From the NCBI GenBank assembly GCA_903824675.1, contig CAIJXV010000089.1, positions 1-51,318 of the forward strand: a stretch of DNA of 51,318 bases, read 5' to 3'. Position numbers and translations under genes: made by a program. Positions 8,986 to 17,322 of this stretch are shown here, piece by piece. How positions within the stretch are numbered: the first letter of the stretch is position 1; each line of letters opens with the position of its first letter. This DNA is from an uncultured bacterium (lineage in GTDB: Bacteria > Verrucomicrobiota > Kiritimatiellia > CAIKKV01 > CAIJXV01). The notes beneath the pieces were generated by a model that ran no database searches, was not told the DNA's origin, and saw nothing but the letters and a program-made list of their open reading frames with translations.

Positions 8986-9207
8986 CTATTTCACCTGGGT
9001 AATGGTGATTTCTTCGTCGATTTCTTCACGCAGGATCCGCTCGAGTCCCTGCTTGATGGTCATCGTGGCATGCGGACAGCAACCGCAGGCGCCTTTGAGG
9101 CGGAGTTGGACCGCCTTTCCGGTAATTGAAACCACTTCGAGATCGCCGCCGTCGGCTTGGAGCATGCTCCGAAGTTCTTCCAGCTTGGCCTTGATTTTTT
9201 CGTCCAT
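8986..9207 (-). CDS. NifU C-terminal-domain Fe-S scaffold protein
   Basis: A 73-residue protein that is just the NifU C-terminal domain (Nfu type), which holds a transient [4Fe-4S] cluster at a CxxC pair for delivery to target proteins. The motif is clear: LQADGGDLEVVSI near residues 17-29, then CGCCPHATMTIKQGLE with the CxxC pair around residues 41-44. Length fits the minimal Nfu family. It is followed by a strong terminator and stands alone, with GGGAG about seven bases upstream of the ATG. It is a plausible supplier of clusters for the many Fe-S proteins encoded at 16.7-24.4 kb (inference). Confidence 0.9.
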   Translation of the reverse strand: MDEKIKAKLEELRSMLQADGGDLEVVSITGKAVQLRLKGACGCCPHATMTIKQGLERILREEIDEEITITQVK

Positions 9208-9553
9208 TTGAGACTCCCTATGGGGTTAAAACAGGCACTTATTTTCGCATGATGCCAGGCGAAACAAAAGCGAAAAGTGTGCATCGCAAGGTTAAGAGCG
9301 GGTACGCCAACCGATTCTTATCGCTGTCGGCCCGCCCTCGGTGGCGGGCGTCTGGAGAGGGAGGGGGCTGGATCCGCGGACGCCGGGCGCAGAGGCCCAG
9401 CCTACAACAACGGGGAATCGGGTTGCGGGCGAAACCCCACCTGTTTGCACCGAATCGCAGATGCGCCCAAGGGTAAAGAGCGCATGGAGGCTCTATGCGA
9501 GAGACTCCCTCCTGTACTTTTAACACCAATTTGATTAATATCCGGCGCTACAA
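9208..9553. repeat. intergenic region with dispersed repeat (copy 1, 9331-9441)
   Basis: No gene is supported. The segment 9331-9441 shares three blocks, in the same order, with 15043-15240: a CCCGCC/GGCGGG hairpin followed by CGTC, GGACGCCGGGCGCAG (9378-9392), and GGGTTGCGGGCGAA (9420-9433). Between the blocks the two copies diverge. This is a family of non-coding dispersed repeats rather than a protein remnant. Open frames read through it change frame between copies. Confidence 0.6.
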
Positions 9554-10321
9554 ATGGACACCCATCAAATCATATCTGCGCTCTTAATTGCCTTGGCGGG
9601 CGGGATATTACAGGGGATGGTGGCGTTCGGCTTTGGTCTGTTTTCAGTTCCGTTGCTCCTGTCGGTGGGGTTTTCCATGCCGATGGTCCTGGCCATTTCA
9701 GCCATCTGCACCGTGATCCAATCGCTCAGCGGGGTTCACCACTTGCGGCATGTCGTCCCCTGGAAAGAGGTTTGGCTTTCGGTCGTTCTCCGCGGGGTGA
9801 CTCTGTTGTTGGGGATTTGGGTGGTGCAGGTTCTGGTTAATTATCCGGTGTTTTCACTGAAATTCTGGATCGGCCTGGTCATGCTTTTGATGACCCTCTT
9901 ACAGGCGGCCTGGCAACCCAAACCGCGGCCGAAATTGCACAGCGGCTGGAATGTCGCCGCTTTTCTGGTCAGCGGTTTTACCGGAGGGCTGTGTTCGATG
10001 GGTGGCCCGCCGCTGGTATTATGGGTGATGGCGCACGACTGGCCGGTGGACCGGACGCGGGCCTTCCTCTTCGCCTCGTTCATGAGCCTGGTGCCGTTGC
10101 AATTGGCCATTCTCTATTGGACGTTTGGGCATGATGTCCTGAGCGGCATGATGCTGGGGATTGCGCTTTCGCCGGCCGTTCTGCTGGGTTCGGTGATTGG
10201 GTTGCGAATCGGGGGGCGTTTTTCCAAGCCCATTCTACGCAAGGTGGCCTTCCTCGTCCTATTGGCAATCGCCTTGTATTCGATGTATCCGCAGATCCTG
10301 CGGTGGATGCCTGCGCACTGA
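9554..10321 (+). CDS. TauE/SafE-family (TSUP) anion permease
   Basis: A 255-residue membrane protein with about eight hydrophobic segments and the duplicated family signature: GGILQGMVAFGFGLFSVPLL in the first half and SGFTGGLCSMGGPPLVLW in the second. Family members export or import sulfite, sulfoacetate or related small organic anions. Length is typical. No strong ribosome binding site precedes the ATG, and no sulfur-metabolism gene adjoins it, so the substrate cannot be named. The downstream side is a tandem repeat array. Confidence 0.85.
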   Translation: MDTHQIISALLIALAGGILQGMVAFGFGLFSVPLLLSVGFSMPMVLAISAICTVIQSLSGVHHLRHVVPWKEVWLSVVLRGVTLLLGIWVVQVLVNYPVFSLKFWIGLVMLLMTLLQAAWQPKPRPKLHSGWNVAAFLVSGFTGGLCSMGGPPLVLWVMAHDWPVDRTRAFLFASFMSLVPLQLAILYWTFGHDVLSGMMLGIALSPAVLLGSVIGLRIGGRFSKPILRKVAFLVLLAIALYSMYPQILRWMPAH

Positions 10322-10353
10322 GATTCGACCCTGCGGGGCCCTCATGCCGCTAG

Positions 10354-10613
10354 GCGTATCGCGGGGCTGAACTTCCCGAGAGCCATCCCATAGGTCTGGC
10401 TCTACACTCGAGTCGGTCTCTCCTGTACAGCCATGCGTATCGCGGGGCTGATCTTCCCGAGAGCCATCCCATAGGTCTGGCTCTACACTCGACTAGGTCT
10501 CCCCGTACAGCCATGCGTATCGCGGGGCTGAACTTCCCGAGAGCCATCCCATAGGTCTGGCTCTACACTCGAGTCGGTCTCTCCTGTACAGCCATGCGTA
10601 TCGCGGGGCTGAT
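10354..10613. repeat. tandem REP-like array, about 3.2 copies of an 80/81-bp unit
   Basis: Units start at 10354, 10435, 10515 and 10596 (spacing 81, 80, 81); the last is cut off after about 18 bases. Each contains two imperfect palindromes: one around GCGTATCGCGGGGCTG and one around AGCCATCCCATAGGTCTGGCT. Units differ by only a few bases. Related palindromes occur singly at 37168-37231 and 49751-49798. There are no unique spacers, so it is not a CRISPR array. The array fills much of the 462-base gap between the permease gene and the large secreted protein. Confidence 0.9.
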
Positions 10614-10783
10614 CTGTAGTGCCCTCAACAAGCGCGGCTTTCACCTGTTTCTCGGAAATTTATTCAGCTCCCATTTCCGCATAAGATTGCTTTTTGAGCC
10701 CGATTAGGGCACAGTTTCGCTCTTAATTTTTTGCCGGGCTCACTGAACAACTGGTCAGCGGCTTGGAATTTGAGGAGGACATC

Positions 10784-13700
10784 GTGAAAGTAATGCGCGT
10801 GATGCGAATGCTGGGTTGGGGTCTGATTGTTTTCCAGGGTTTAACCGCGGGCGCGGCTCCGGCGGCGCCCAAGGCTAAAAAGGTGCCCCCGGCGCCCGTT
10901 TGGGAATCGATTGCCGTGGAGCCGACGTTGGAGCAGGCGTTAGTTCCGGTTTTAGGGACCAATGCCGGCAAAGAATGGTCGACCCAGCCGGCCCGTAAAG
11001 GCTCGGGAATGATCTTTACCCTGATTCAGGATGGACAACTGGGGCTACCGGCGGTCAAGGCCGAAGGCCGCACCCAGGTCTTGCGGCGGGAATGGGCGGG
11101 CGAACCTTTTGAGATCGAGTATTATGTTAAATTCAAGGGGGACAAAGGGGCTACCTTGAATCTCCTGCTGTATCCCCGCGAAGAGACCTCGGCGCCGCCG
11201 GCGTTGTTAAATTTGAGTTTGCGCGCGGCCAAGGGGCAAATGACGGTCAGCGCTTTCAAGGATAAAGGGATTTTTAAGTCCAGGGCATATGACACCATCC
11301 TGCCGATGTGGCCCGATTTCGTGCGCATTCCCATGGAACAGGACATGGCGACCCTGCCGGATATCGATCACCGGTGGTTTCAAGTTCGTGTGACCAGTGT
11401 TGGGGACCGTGTTCAGGTGTGGGTCGATGATCGCTTTATTGCGGAACAGACATTGCCCGGCCCGGATGCCGTGCGCCGGATCGAGCTGAGAATAGCCGGT
11501 GAAATAGAGTTGGCGGGTTGGACTCTGAAAAACCCGCCCGTCACAGACCCCGCCTATACGATCCTGCCGTTGGATGGGTATGCCCGCGATCGGCAGTTAC
11601 GTCCGAAAGGGGTGGCCTTGGCCGATAGCGCATTACCCTTCGGACAAAAGATGGAGGTGGGGGGGGTGCCGTTTCAACTGGTCCGACGTCCCCAGTCGAC
11701 CGCACCGGATCATATCGATGTGGGCCGCAGTCTGATCCGGCAAGGTGCGATGGAAGGGTATTTTCCAGCCACCGACCAACGATTGGGAAATGCCTTTACC
11801 CCGGATCCGGCCCGCATTCAGCTCCGTCTGCCCCAGGACCAATATGATACCCTTTATGTTCTGGCCGCCTTTGATGAGGAATCCGACAGCATCCCTTTGT
11901 TTTCCGCCGCCTTTTACCGTCCCAAAGCCGGGTTTCATGAGATTTTCGAGGGCCAGGTTCCCGGCTTGACCGCCGATCCGAAACAGAATGCCAATTGTAT
12001 GGCGGTCCCCGTCAAATTAACCGATGGAGCCGCCGCCCGGCTGTGGCGGGTGGCCGTGCCGCTCGATCCGGCGCGCTTGGCGGCGTTTTCGGATTTGGAT
12101 GCGGTGGAACTCGAGTTGACCAAAAAGATGACGATTTACCGGTCGTTCCCCGATCCCATCAATTATGGTTGGCATGGCGCCGGCTTGCCGAGCGGTGTCC
12201 GGATTTACGCCCTGACCCTGCACCGGGCGGCGGTTGAGGTGCAACTGACCCCGGACGTGTTCGGTCATGTCTGGACCGATCCGGCGGTGCCCGCCTACCA
12301 TGTCGGCCTGACCAACCGCACCGGGGTCGCCCGGACGGTACGACTGACCGCTGAGACGGTGAGTTACGACGGTCGCGAAAAAACCACACAAACGCAGACG
12401 AAGCGCTTGGCGTCGGGGGGCGGGGTTGACGTGCCCTTCAAATTCAAAGTGACCCGGAATGGATTGCATACCCTGACCCTGCGAATGGAGACGGAGGGGG
12501 TGACGGAGCGGCAGGAGGTTCGGTATTTTGCGCGCCTGGCGAAGGACACCCGGGCGCCCTTCTGGGAGGAAGGACAGGGTCCGCTGTTTGGCTACTGGTC
12601 CTACCAGGGCGGGCATGACACACCGCCTGCGGCGGATATCATGCGGGTCATGTATGCGGCCGGAGCCCGGGCCGTACCTCATGCGCCCCAATCCGGGGAA
12701 GCCCTCCAATTATATGACGAATGGAAATGGCGGGATGTCGGAGTTCCCCGCGCGATCAATGTCTATCGCGACTGGAATGACCCTGTCAAAACCGAGGCCT
12801 TCTCGAATAACACGACCGCGGCCATTCGTAAATATTTTGGCGATTCACCCGAGCTGGTGACCTTTTATGCCGAGCCGGCGATTTCGCGCGAGCTGACGGC
12901 CGGGCACCCGCCGGAGTATTGGGGCGACCCGTCCTATGTCATGAATGGGGCGGAGAGCAATTCGTTGGCGAACTTCATGCAGACGTCCCGTTATGTGTCA
13001 GAAATCGTTCGCGCGAATTGGCCGAAGGCCAAGGTTTTGATCCCCTGGGGCGATCCGCTGTTTGTGGTGCCGATGTTACGCGCAGGTTTTCCCCGAAATC
13101 TGGTGGATGGGAGCGGGTTGGATATGATCGGATTCGAGCGTCTGCCCGAACAACAGATTCACCAGATGAGTACCCATCGCCTGTATATCCTCCGGGAAGA
13201 ATTCCGCAAGGCCGGCATCACCAACCCGCTCCTCGCCTATGTCGAAGGAACGTTTGAGCCCACGGAGCCCGGCGCGCTGACCTGGGATGAGCAGGCCGAG
13301 CGGTATCACCGCTGGACCCTGATTTCGCTGGCGTATGGCGTCGACCGGTTTTATTCCGGATGGTTTGCCTACGATTGCGGTGATTATTACGGGGCGGAAC
13401 ACTATGGGGGGTGCGGTATTCAGCGTCGCATTCCGTATAGCGATCCCAAGCCGGCGTATGCCCATTATGCCACACTGACCCGCCAGTTGGATCGCTCGCA
13501 TTTCGCCGGCTGGCTACCGACGGGGTCGCACTCCGTGTACGCCCTGAAATTCGACCGGCCCACCGGTCCGGTGCATGTTTTCTGGACTGTGCGCGGCCGC
13601 CAGCCGGTTGAATTGGAACTCGATCAGGATGCGAAACTCCAGGTGACCGATGCGATGGATAACACGGATGTGTTGCCGACCACCGGTCGCCGGGCCACGC

Positions 13701-14941
13701 TAACCGTCGGCACCTCGCCGGTGTATGTCTCGGGCGTGAATTCCCTGAAGGTGGCTTCGCTCGGCGCGCCGGACCATTCGGATTCCGTCGTCGAAGCCCG
13801 GACTCGGGACGAAAAAACCTGGCGGACCGGTCTCCTTCCGCCGGAGCAACCGGTTGCGGTTGAAAAAACCATTGCCCGGCTGGGCGACGGACAATGGACC
13901 CTGGCGGCCTCGGCGCGGGATGAGGTTTACGAGCAGAACAATTTTGACACCAAACGGTTTCCCGGCGCGATGACCGCGACCGTGACGAATGATCCCGGCC
14001 GGCCAGAGCCGGCCCTGGCGATCCATTTGGAAGCTCAGGAACGGGAGCGGCAACTGATGCCCTGGTATTCGATTCTGAAGCCCGTGAAACCCGTGGAGGT
14101 GCCCGGCAAGGCGGTGGCGTTGGGGCTTTGGGTGAAGGCGGCCAGCGATTGGGGGCGGGTGGTTTATAACCTGAAGGATGCCCAAGGTGAACGCTGGATC
14201 AGCATTGGCACGAAGGACCAGTGGAATTGCAACGATCCGCATGGGTGGTCCATGTTCAATTTCGATGGTTGGCGCTATTTGCGTTTCGAGTTGCCCGCGA
14301 ATTCACCCTATGACCGGTATCGGGAAAGCGGAACCGTTTGGTGGGGCCATTTCGGCGGCGATGGGATCGTCGATCTGCCGGTGAAATTGGAATCGATCAT
14401 CGTCGAACGGCGGACCCATGTCCTCTACGTGAACGATATTCAGCCGGCCAATCCCGCGGATGTTCTGTTGGGGGATTTGGTGGCGGAATATGCGACGGAA
14501 GCCGACGCGACTCCGGCGGCGATGAAACTGGACCGGATCCGCCGTCCGCTTCCCCGCAACCCGGCCGCCATGGCGAATCCCATTGCCGATCTGGCGGCAC
14601 AGGGTACGTTGCCGGCCGTGACCTTGGAGAAGGTGACCATGCCCGATTGGGGCTATGACGGCACGCGGGCTCATGTTCATTTCAACGAAATGCCGGATGC
14701 CAAGGAATACCAGGTGTGGGTGGCGGCCTATCCGGACGGGCGGGGCGCGGTTAAAATCGGGACAATGAAAAAGAGCGGCGGGTTGGTAAATAATCTGCGT
14801 CCGGCGATGAAACTGTATCTGTGGGTGACCTATTCCACCGCCGCCTCTCCCGCGAAGGGTAAAAAGGCCGAGGCGGGCGAGGCCAGCCGGCCGTCGAACC
14901 CGCTGGAAATCGAATTGGTGGATGCCTTCAGTCAAAAATAG
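10784..14941 (+). CDS. large exported glycosidase-like multidomain protein
   Basis: A 1385-residue protein with a signal peptide (LGWGLIVFQGLTAGAAPA). The GTG at 10784 is chosen because GAGGAGG lies five bases upstream; an earlier TTG has no such site. Residues about 80-260 resemble a concanavalin-like/DUF1080-type sandwich (WFQVRVTSVGDRVQVWVDD). Residues about 480-590 look like a beta-sandwich. Residues about 600-900 look like a TIM barrel (LFGYWSYQGG, LVTFYAEPAIS, DMIGFERLP, LLAYVEGTFEP) ending with an aromatic-rich patch. Residues about 1050-1210 look like a carbohydrate-binding sandwich, and a fibronectin-like end follows (VHFNEMPDAKEYQVW). It probably acts on polysaccharide outside the cytoplasm; E residues in the barrel (YAEP, YVEGTFEP) are candidate catalytic acids. 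No exact family is recognised. Confidence 0.6.
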   Translation: MKVMRVMRMLGWGLIVFQGLTAGAAPAAPKAKKVPPAPVWESIAVEPTLEQALVPVLGTNAGKEWSTQPARKGSGMIFTLIQDGQLGLPAVKAEGRTQVLRREWAGEPFEIEYYVKFKGDKGATLNLLLYPREETSAPPALLNLSLRAAKGQMTVSAFKDKGIFKSRAYDTILPMWPDFVRIPMEQDMATLPDIDHRWFQVRVTSVGDRVQVWVDDRFIAEQTLPGPDAVRRIELRIAGEIELAGWTLKNPPVTDPAYTILPLDGYARDRQLRPKGVALADSALPFGQKMEVGGVPFQLVRRPQSTAPDHIDVGRSLIRQGAMEGYFPATDQRLGNAFTPDPARIQLRLPQDQYDTLYVLAAFDEESDSIPLFSAAFYRPKAGFHEIFEGQVPGLTADPKQNANCMAVPVKLTDGAAARLWRVAVPLDPARLAAFSDLDAVELELTKKMTIYRSFPDPINYGWHGAGLPSGVRIYALTLHRAAVEVQLTPDVFGHVWTDPAVPAYHVGLTNRTGVARTVRLTAETVSYDGREKTTQTQTKRLASGGGVDVPFKFKVTRNGLHTLTLRMETEGVTERQEVRYFARLAKDTRAPFWEEGQGPLFGYWSYQGGHDTPPAADIMRVMYAAGARAVPHAPQSGEALQLYDEWKWRDVGVPRAINVYRDWNDPVKTEAFSNNTTAAIRKYFGDSPELVTFYAEPAISRELTAGHPPEYWGDPSYVMNGAESNSLANFMQTSRYVSEIVRANWPKAKVLIPWGDPLFVVPMLRAGFPRNLVDGSGLDMIGFERLPEQQIHQMSTHRLYILREEFRKAGITNPLLAYVEGTFEPTEPGALTWDEQAERYHRWTLISLAYGVDRFYSGWFAYDCGDYYGAEHYGGCGIQRRIPYSDPKPAYAHYATLTRQLDRSHFAGWLPTGSHSVYALKFDRPTGPVHVFWTVRGRQPVELELDQDAKLQVTDAMDNTDVLPTTGRRATLTVGTSPVYVSGVNSLKVASLGAPDHSDSVVEARTRDEKTWRTGLLPPEQPVAVEKTIARLGDGQWTLAASARDEVYEQNNFDTKRFPGAMTATVTNDPGRPEPALAIHLEAQERERQLMPWYSILKPVKPVEVPGKAVALGLWVKAASDWGRVVYNLKDAQGERWISIGTKDQWNCNDPHGWSMFNFDGWRYLRFELPANSPYDRYRESGTVWWGHFGGDGIVDLPVKLESIIVERRTHVLYVNDIQPANPADVLLGDLVAEYATEADATPAAMKLDRIRRPLPRNPAAMANPIADLAAQGTLPAVTLEKVTMPDWGYDGTRAHVHFNEMPDAKEYQVWVAAYPDGRGAVKIGTMKKSGGLVNNLRPAMKLYLWVTYSTAASPAKGKKAEAGEASRPSNPLEIELVDAFSQK

Positions 14942-15397
14942 GGGCCTTTGGTTATTCGTAAAGTAGCGCAAGCTTCCAGCTTGCTCCCCGCCCAGAAAAA
15001 CAGGTGGAAGCCTGTTTCTCTTCCTTAACCTCCCGCGATGTCGGTCCGCCCTCTGTGGCGGGCGTCGGGGGATGAGGCGGGGCGGGGATCAACCGGACGC
15101 CGGGCGCAGCCGGCCGAGACGGAGGTTGTCCCTCCATAGTCTCTATAATGAACCGCGTCGCCTCGGTGGAGCTGAAGCGGCATGGGTGTATGGCGGTCGT
15201 GGTCGTCCACCCTCCAGTTGGGGTTGCGGGCGAAGCCCCCCTTGGGCACTCACGGACACACACTACCCCGGTTTTTTGAAGGGATTCAGCCGTTCGTAGT
15301 GACGCCGTCAGACGTTTCTTCGCCATAAATTACAATTGCCTCCCCGACGCGCTGGGATTGCACGATGGCGCCAGATTCAGTACGATACCAGTTCATC
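14942..15397. repeat. intergenic region with dispersed repeats (copy 2, 15043-15240)
   Basis: No gene is supported in this 456-base gap. It starts with a short element in which AAGCTTCCAGCTTG and GGTGGAAGCCTG pair up (about 14969-15012), then carries the second copy of the repeat seen at 9331-9441: TCCGCC/GGCGGGCGTC hairpin, GGACGCCGGGCGCAG (15095-15109) and GGGTTGCGGGCGAA (15221-15234). A promoter for the downstream operon could lie at its right end but no clear -35/-10 pair was found. Confidence 0.6.
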
Positions 15398-16423
15398 ATG
15401 AATAAAAAGCTATCGATCGGCGCCTTGACGGTGGCCATTTTGTTGCCCGTGATTCTGGTGGGGATCACGCTTCTAGCCTTATGGGCCTGGCATGATAATG
15501 TCTCGGCCCCTCCCTACACACCCGCGTACTCTTCCAATCCCGCCCAGTCCCTGCCGGTTCCGGAATCGCCCTATCAACTCGTCGGGGTCGTCACCAGTGG
15601 GTTGGACCGGGCGGAATGGCTGTGTTTCGAAACACCGGACCGTTTATGGGTCGGTTCGGCGGAGGCCGCCGTGGGATTGGATTTGAAAGGACGACTCCAA
15701 GCCCGAATGGAGCTACCCTCCGGGGCCCGTGCGATGACGGCCGATCCGGCTCGGGGTTGTTATTATGTGGCATTGACCGACCGGGTGGTTGTCGTTAAGA
15801 GCGGCGGCGAAAAGGGGGCCGAATGGGTTTCGCCGGGGAAACGGGCTTTATTGACGGCACTGGCGTGCGACGAACGATTTGTTTATGCCGCGGATGCCGG
15901 ACAACGGGTCGTCTGGCAATTCGATAAAAATTCCGGTGAACTTCTGCTCCGTCTGGGCCTGCGCGATCCGGAGCGGGATATTCCGGGATTCATCGTTCCG
16001 TCGCCCTACTTTTCCCTGGTCATGGCGCCGGATGGCCTTCTGCGGGTGGTGAATCCGGGGCGACATTCGATCGAAGCCTACACGGGGGAGGGTCATTTGG
16101 AGACGCGATGGGGGCGGGCATCCTGGGATATCGAGGGTTTCGTGGGATGTTGTAATCCCTCCTATTTGGTGATGTTTGGTGATGGCCGGTTTGTGACCAG
16201 TGAAAAAGGACTCCGGCGGATCAAGGTGTATGATGCCCAGGGTCGTTTCGAGGCATGGGTCGCCGCACCCTCTCAATTGGCGTCCGGCAATGGGATTTCA
16301 GGGTCGGAAACCGAACCCTGTCCCGTGGCGGTCGATCCCCGTTCTTTCGGGGATGGGCGGATCTGGGTCTTGATTCCGGGAACGGGTTTGATCCGGATTT
16401 TTGAACCTGCCCAAAATGATTAA
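15398..16423 (+). CDS. membrane-anchored NHL-like beta-propeller protein
   Basis: A 341-residue protein with one N-terminal membrane anchor (residues about 6-31, ALTVAILLPVILVGITLLAL) and the remainder outside the cytoplasm. The soluble part has repeated beta-blade patterns (RAMTADPARGCYYVALTD, FVYAADAGQRVVWQFD, LRRIKVYDAQGRFEAWV) typical of NHL/SMP30-like propellers, and a distinctive GCCNPSYLVM segment in the C-terminal third, whose two cysteines could hold a cofactor or disulfide. The ATG at 15398 is chosen over one 33 bases earlier because it gives the canonical positive start before the anchor. It heads the electron-transfer gene cluster but is separated from the next gene by 325 bases holding a large palindrome. 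Confidence 0.6.
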   Translation: MNKKLSIGALTVAILLPVILVGITLLALWAWHDNVSAPPYTPAYSSNPAQSLPVPESPYQLVGVVTSGLDRAEWLCFETPDRLWVGSAEAAVGLDLKGRLQARMELPSGARAMTADPARGCYYVALTDRVVVVKSGGEKGAEWVSPGKRALLTALACDERFVYAADAGQRVVWQFDKNSGELLLRLGLRDPERDIPGFIVPSPYFSLVMAPDGLLRVVNPGRHSIEAYTGEGHLETRWGRASWDIEGFVGCCNPSYLVMFGDGRFVTSEKGLRRIKVYDAQGRFEAWVAAPSQLASGNGISGSETEPCPVAVDPRSFGDGRIWVLIPGTGLIRIFEPAQND

Positions 16424-16503
16424 AATGCATGAATTGAGGAAAACCATTTTACAGGATATAATCGGCACATGAATCACCACGACCAAGTTCGGGAATTCAT
16501 ATT

Positions 16504-16619
16504 CTTCCCTCCCCCCGGCGCGGGGGAGGGTAGGGTGAGGGGGATCGATGGGAATTGGGGCCTCGTTTCGGAGGATCCCCCTCACCCTGGGCGCTCCCCC
16601 GCGCCGGGGGGAGGGAAGA
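16504..16619. repeat. large GC-rich inverted repeat
   Basis: The arms 16504-16546 and 16574-16619 are near-perfect inverted copies (TTCCCTCCCCCCGGCGCGGG... against its complement) around a short unpaired centre. Each arm itself holds CCCCCGGCGCGGGGG, which can fold alone. A related half-copy, GGCGCGGGGGAGGGTGGGGTGAGGGG, occurs near 50089-50114. The element fills much of the 325-base gap between the propeller gene and the ferredoxin gene. Transcribed, it would form a very stable hairpin, but there is no T run, so it is a repeat first and a terminator only possibly. Confidence 0.85.
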
Positions 16620-16748
16620 GCGAAAAGCCGCTGGCAACTTTCCCCCATCCCATCCTCAACTTTATCACTAGTTTGATCCGCCACGCTCCGCGCCGTTGGG
16701 TTAGGCGACGGTGATGGCAGTTGAAGTAAAAGTCGGCGGAGGAAAACC

Positions 16749-17312
16749 ATGAACGATTCGCGGCGGACCTTTATTCGAAGTCTGGGTCGGGCGGCAGTGG
16801 CCGTCGCCTTGGGCGGCGTGGCGGTTGCGCTGGGACGCCGGTACGCGGGACGTCGGTCGGTCTGGCAGCTCGATCCGCATAAGTGCATTGCCTGTGGCCG
16901 GTGTGCCACGCAGTGTGTGATGGCGCCCTCGGCGGTGAAATGTGTGCATGCCTTTGGGATGTGCGGGTATTGCGATTTGTGTACCGGTTATTTTCCGCCC
17001 GAACCGCCCAGCCTGACCACCGCGGCGGAAAATCAATTGTGCCCGGTCGGTGCGATCCAGCGGCGATTTGTCGAGGATCCCTATTTCGAATACACGATCA
17101 ATGAATCGCTCTGCATCGGATGCGGCAAATGCGTCAAGGGCTGTGGCGCCTTCGGGAACGGGTCGCTCTATTTGCAGGCCCGTCATGATCGATGCCTGAA
17201 CTGCAACGAGTGCGCCATCGCCCAGTCGTGCCCCGCCGATGCCTGGCGAAGGGTGCCCGCCGAGGAACCCTATCGGGTGAAGGATCGTCCGTCGCAGGAT
17301 CAGAAGGGTTAA
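16749..17312 (+). CDS. Tat-signal polyferredoxin (multiple [4Fe-4S])
   Basis: A 187-residue iron-sulfur protein. It begins RRTFIRSLG and a hydrophobic stretch, a twin-arginine export/anchor signal, so it is probably exported folded. Cysteines group as C46/C49/C52/C56, C65/C72/C75/C78, C98, C122/C125/C128/C132 and C149/C152/C155/C161, enough for four [4Fe-4S] clusters, in the style of NapG/electron-transfer subunits. GGAGG lies just upstream of the ATG. It sits ten bases before the membrane ferredoxin gene, as napG precedes napH in nitrate-reductase loci, but no nitrate reductase is present. It likely passes electrons between the membrane ferredoxin and an extracytoplasmic partner. Confidence 0.85.
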   Translation: MNDSRRTFIRSLGRAAVAVALGGVAVALGRRYAGRRSVWQLDPHKCIACGRCATQCVMAPSAVKCVHAFGMCGYCDLCTGYFPPEPPSLTTAAENQLCPVGAIQRRFVEDPYFEYTINESLCIGCGKCVKGCGAFGNGSLYLQARHDRCLNCNECAIAQSCPADAWRRVPAEEPYRVKDRPSQDQKG

Positions 17313-17322
17313 GGGTTGTTAA

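Noticed and set aside
10350-10547. A repetitive small protein on the minus strand
   Set aside because: It is a reading of the tandem REP-like units; the repeat length of 80 or 81 breaks the frame and there is no ribosome binding site.
10354-10613. A CRISPR-like repeat array
   Set aside because: The 80/81-bp units are tandem with no unique spacers between repeats, and no cas genes are near.
12017-12709. A 230-residue open frame on the minus strand
   Set aside because: Antisense to the large exported glycosidase-like protein; composition is that of a complement strand.
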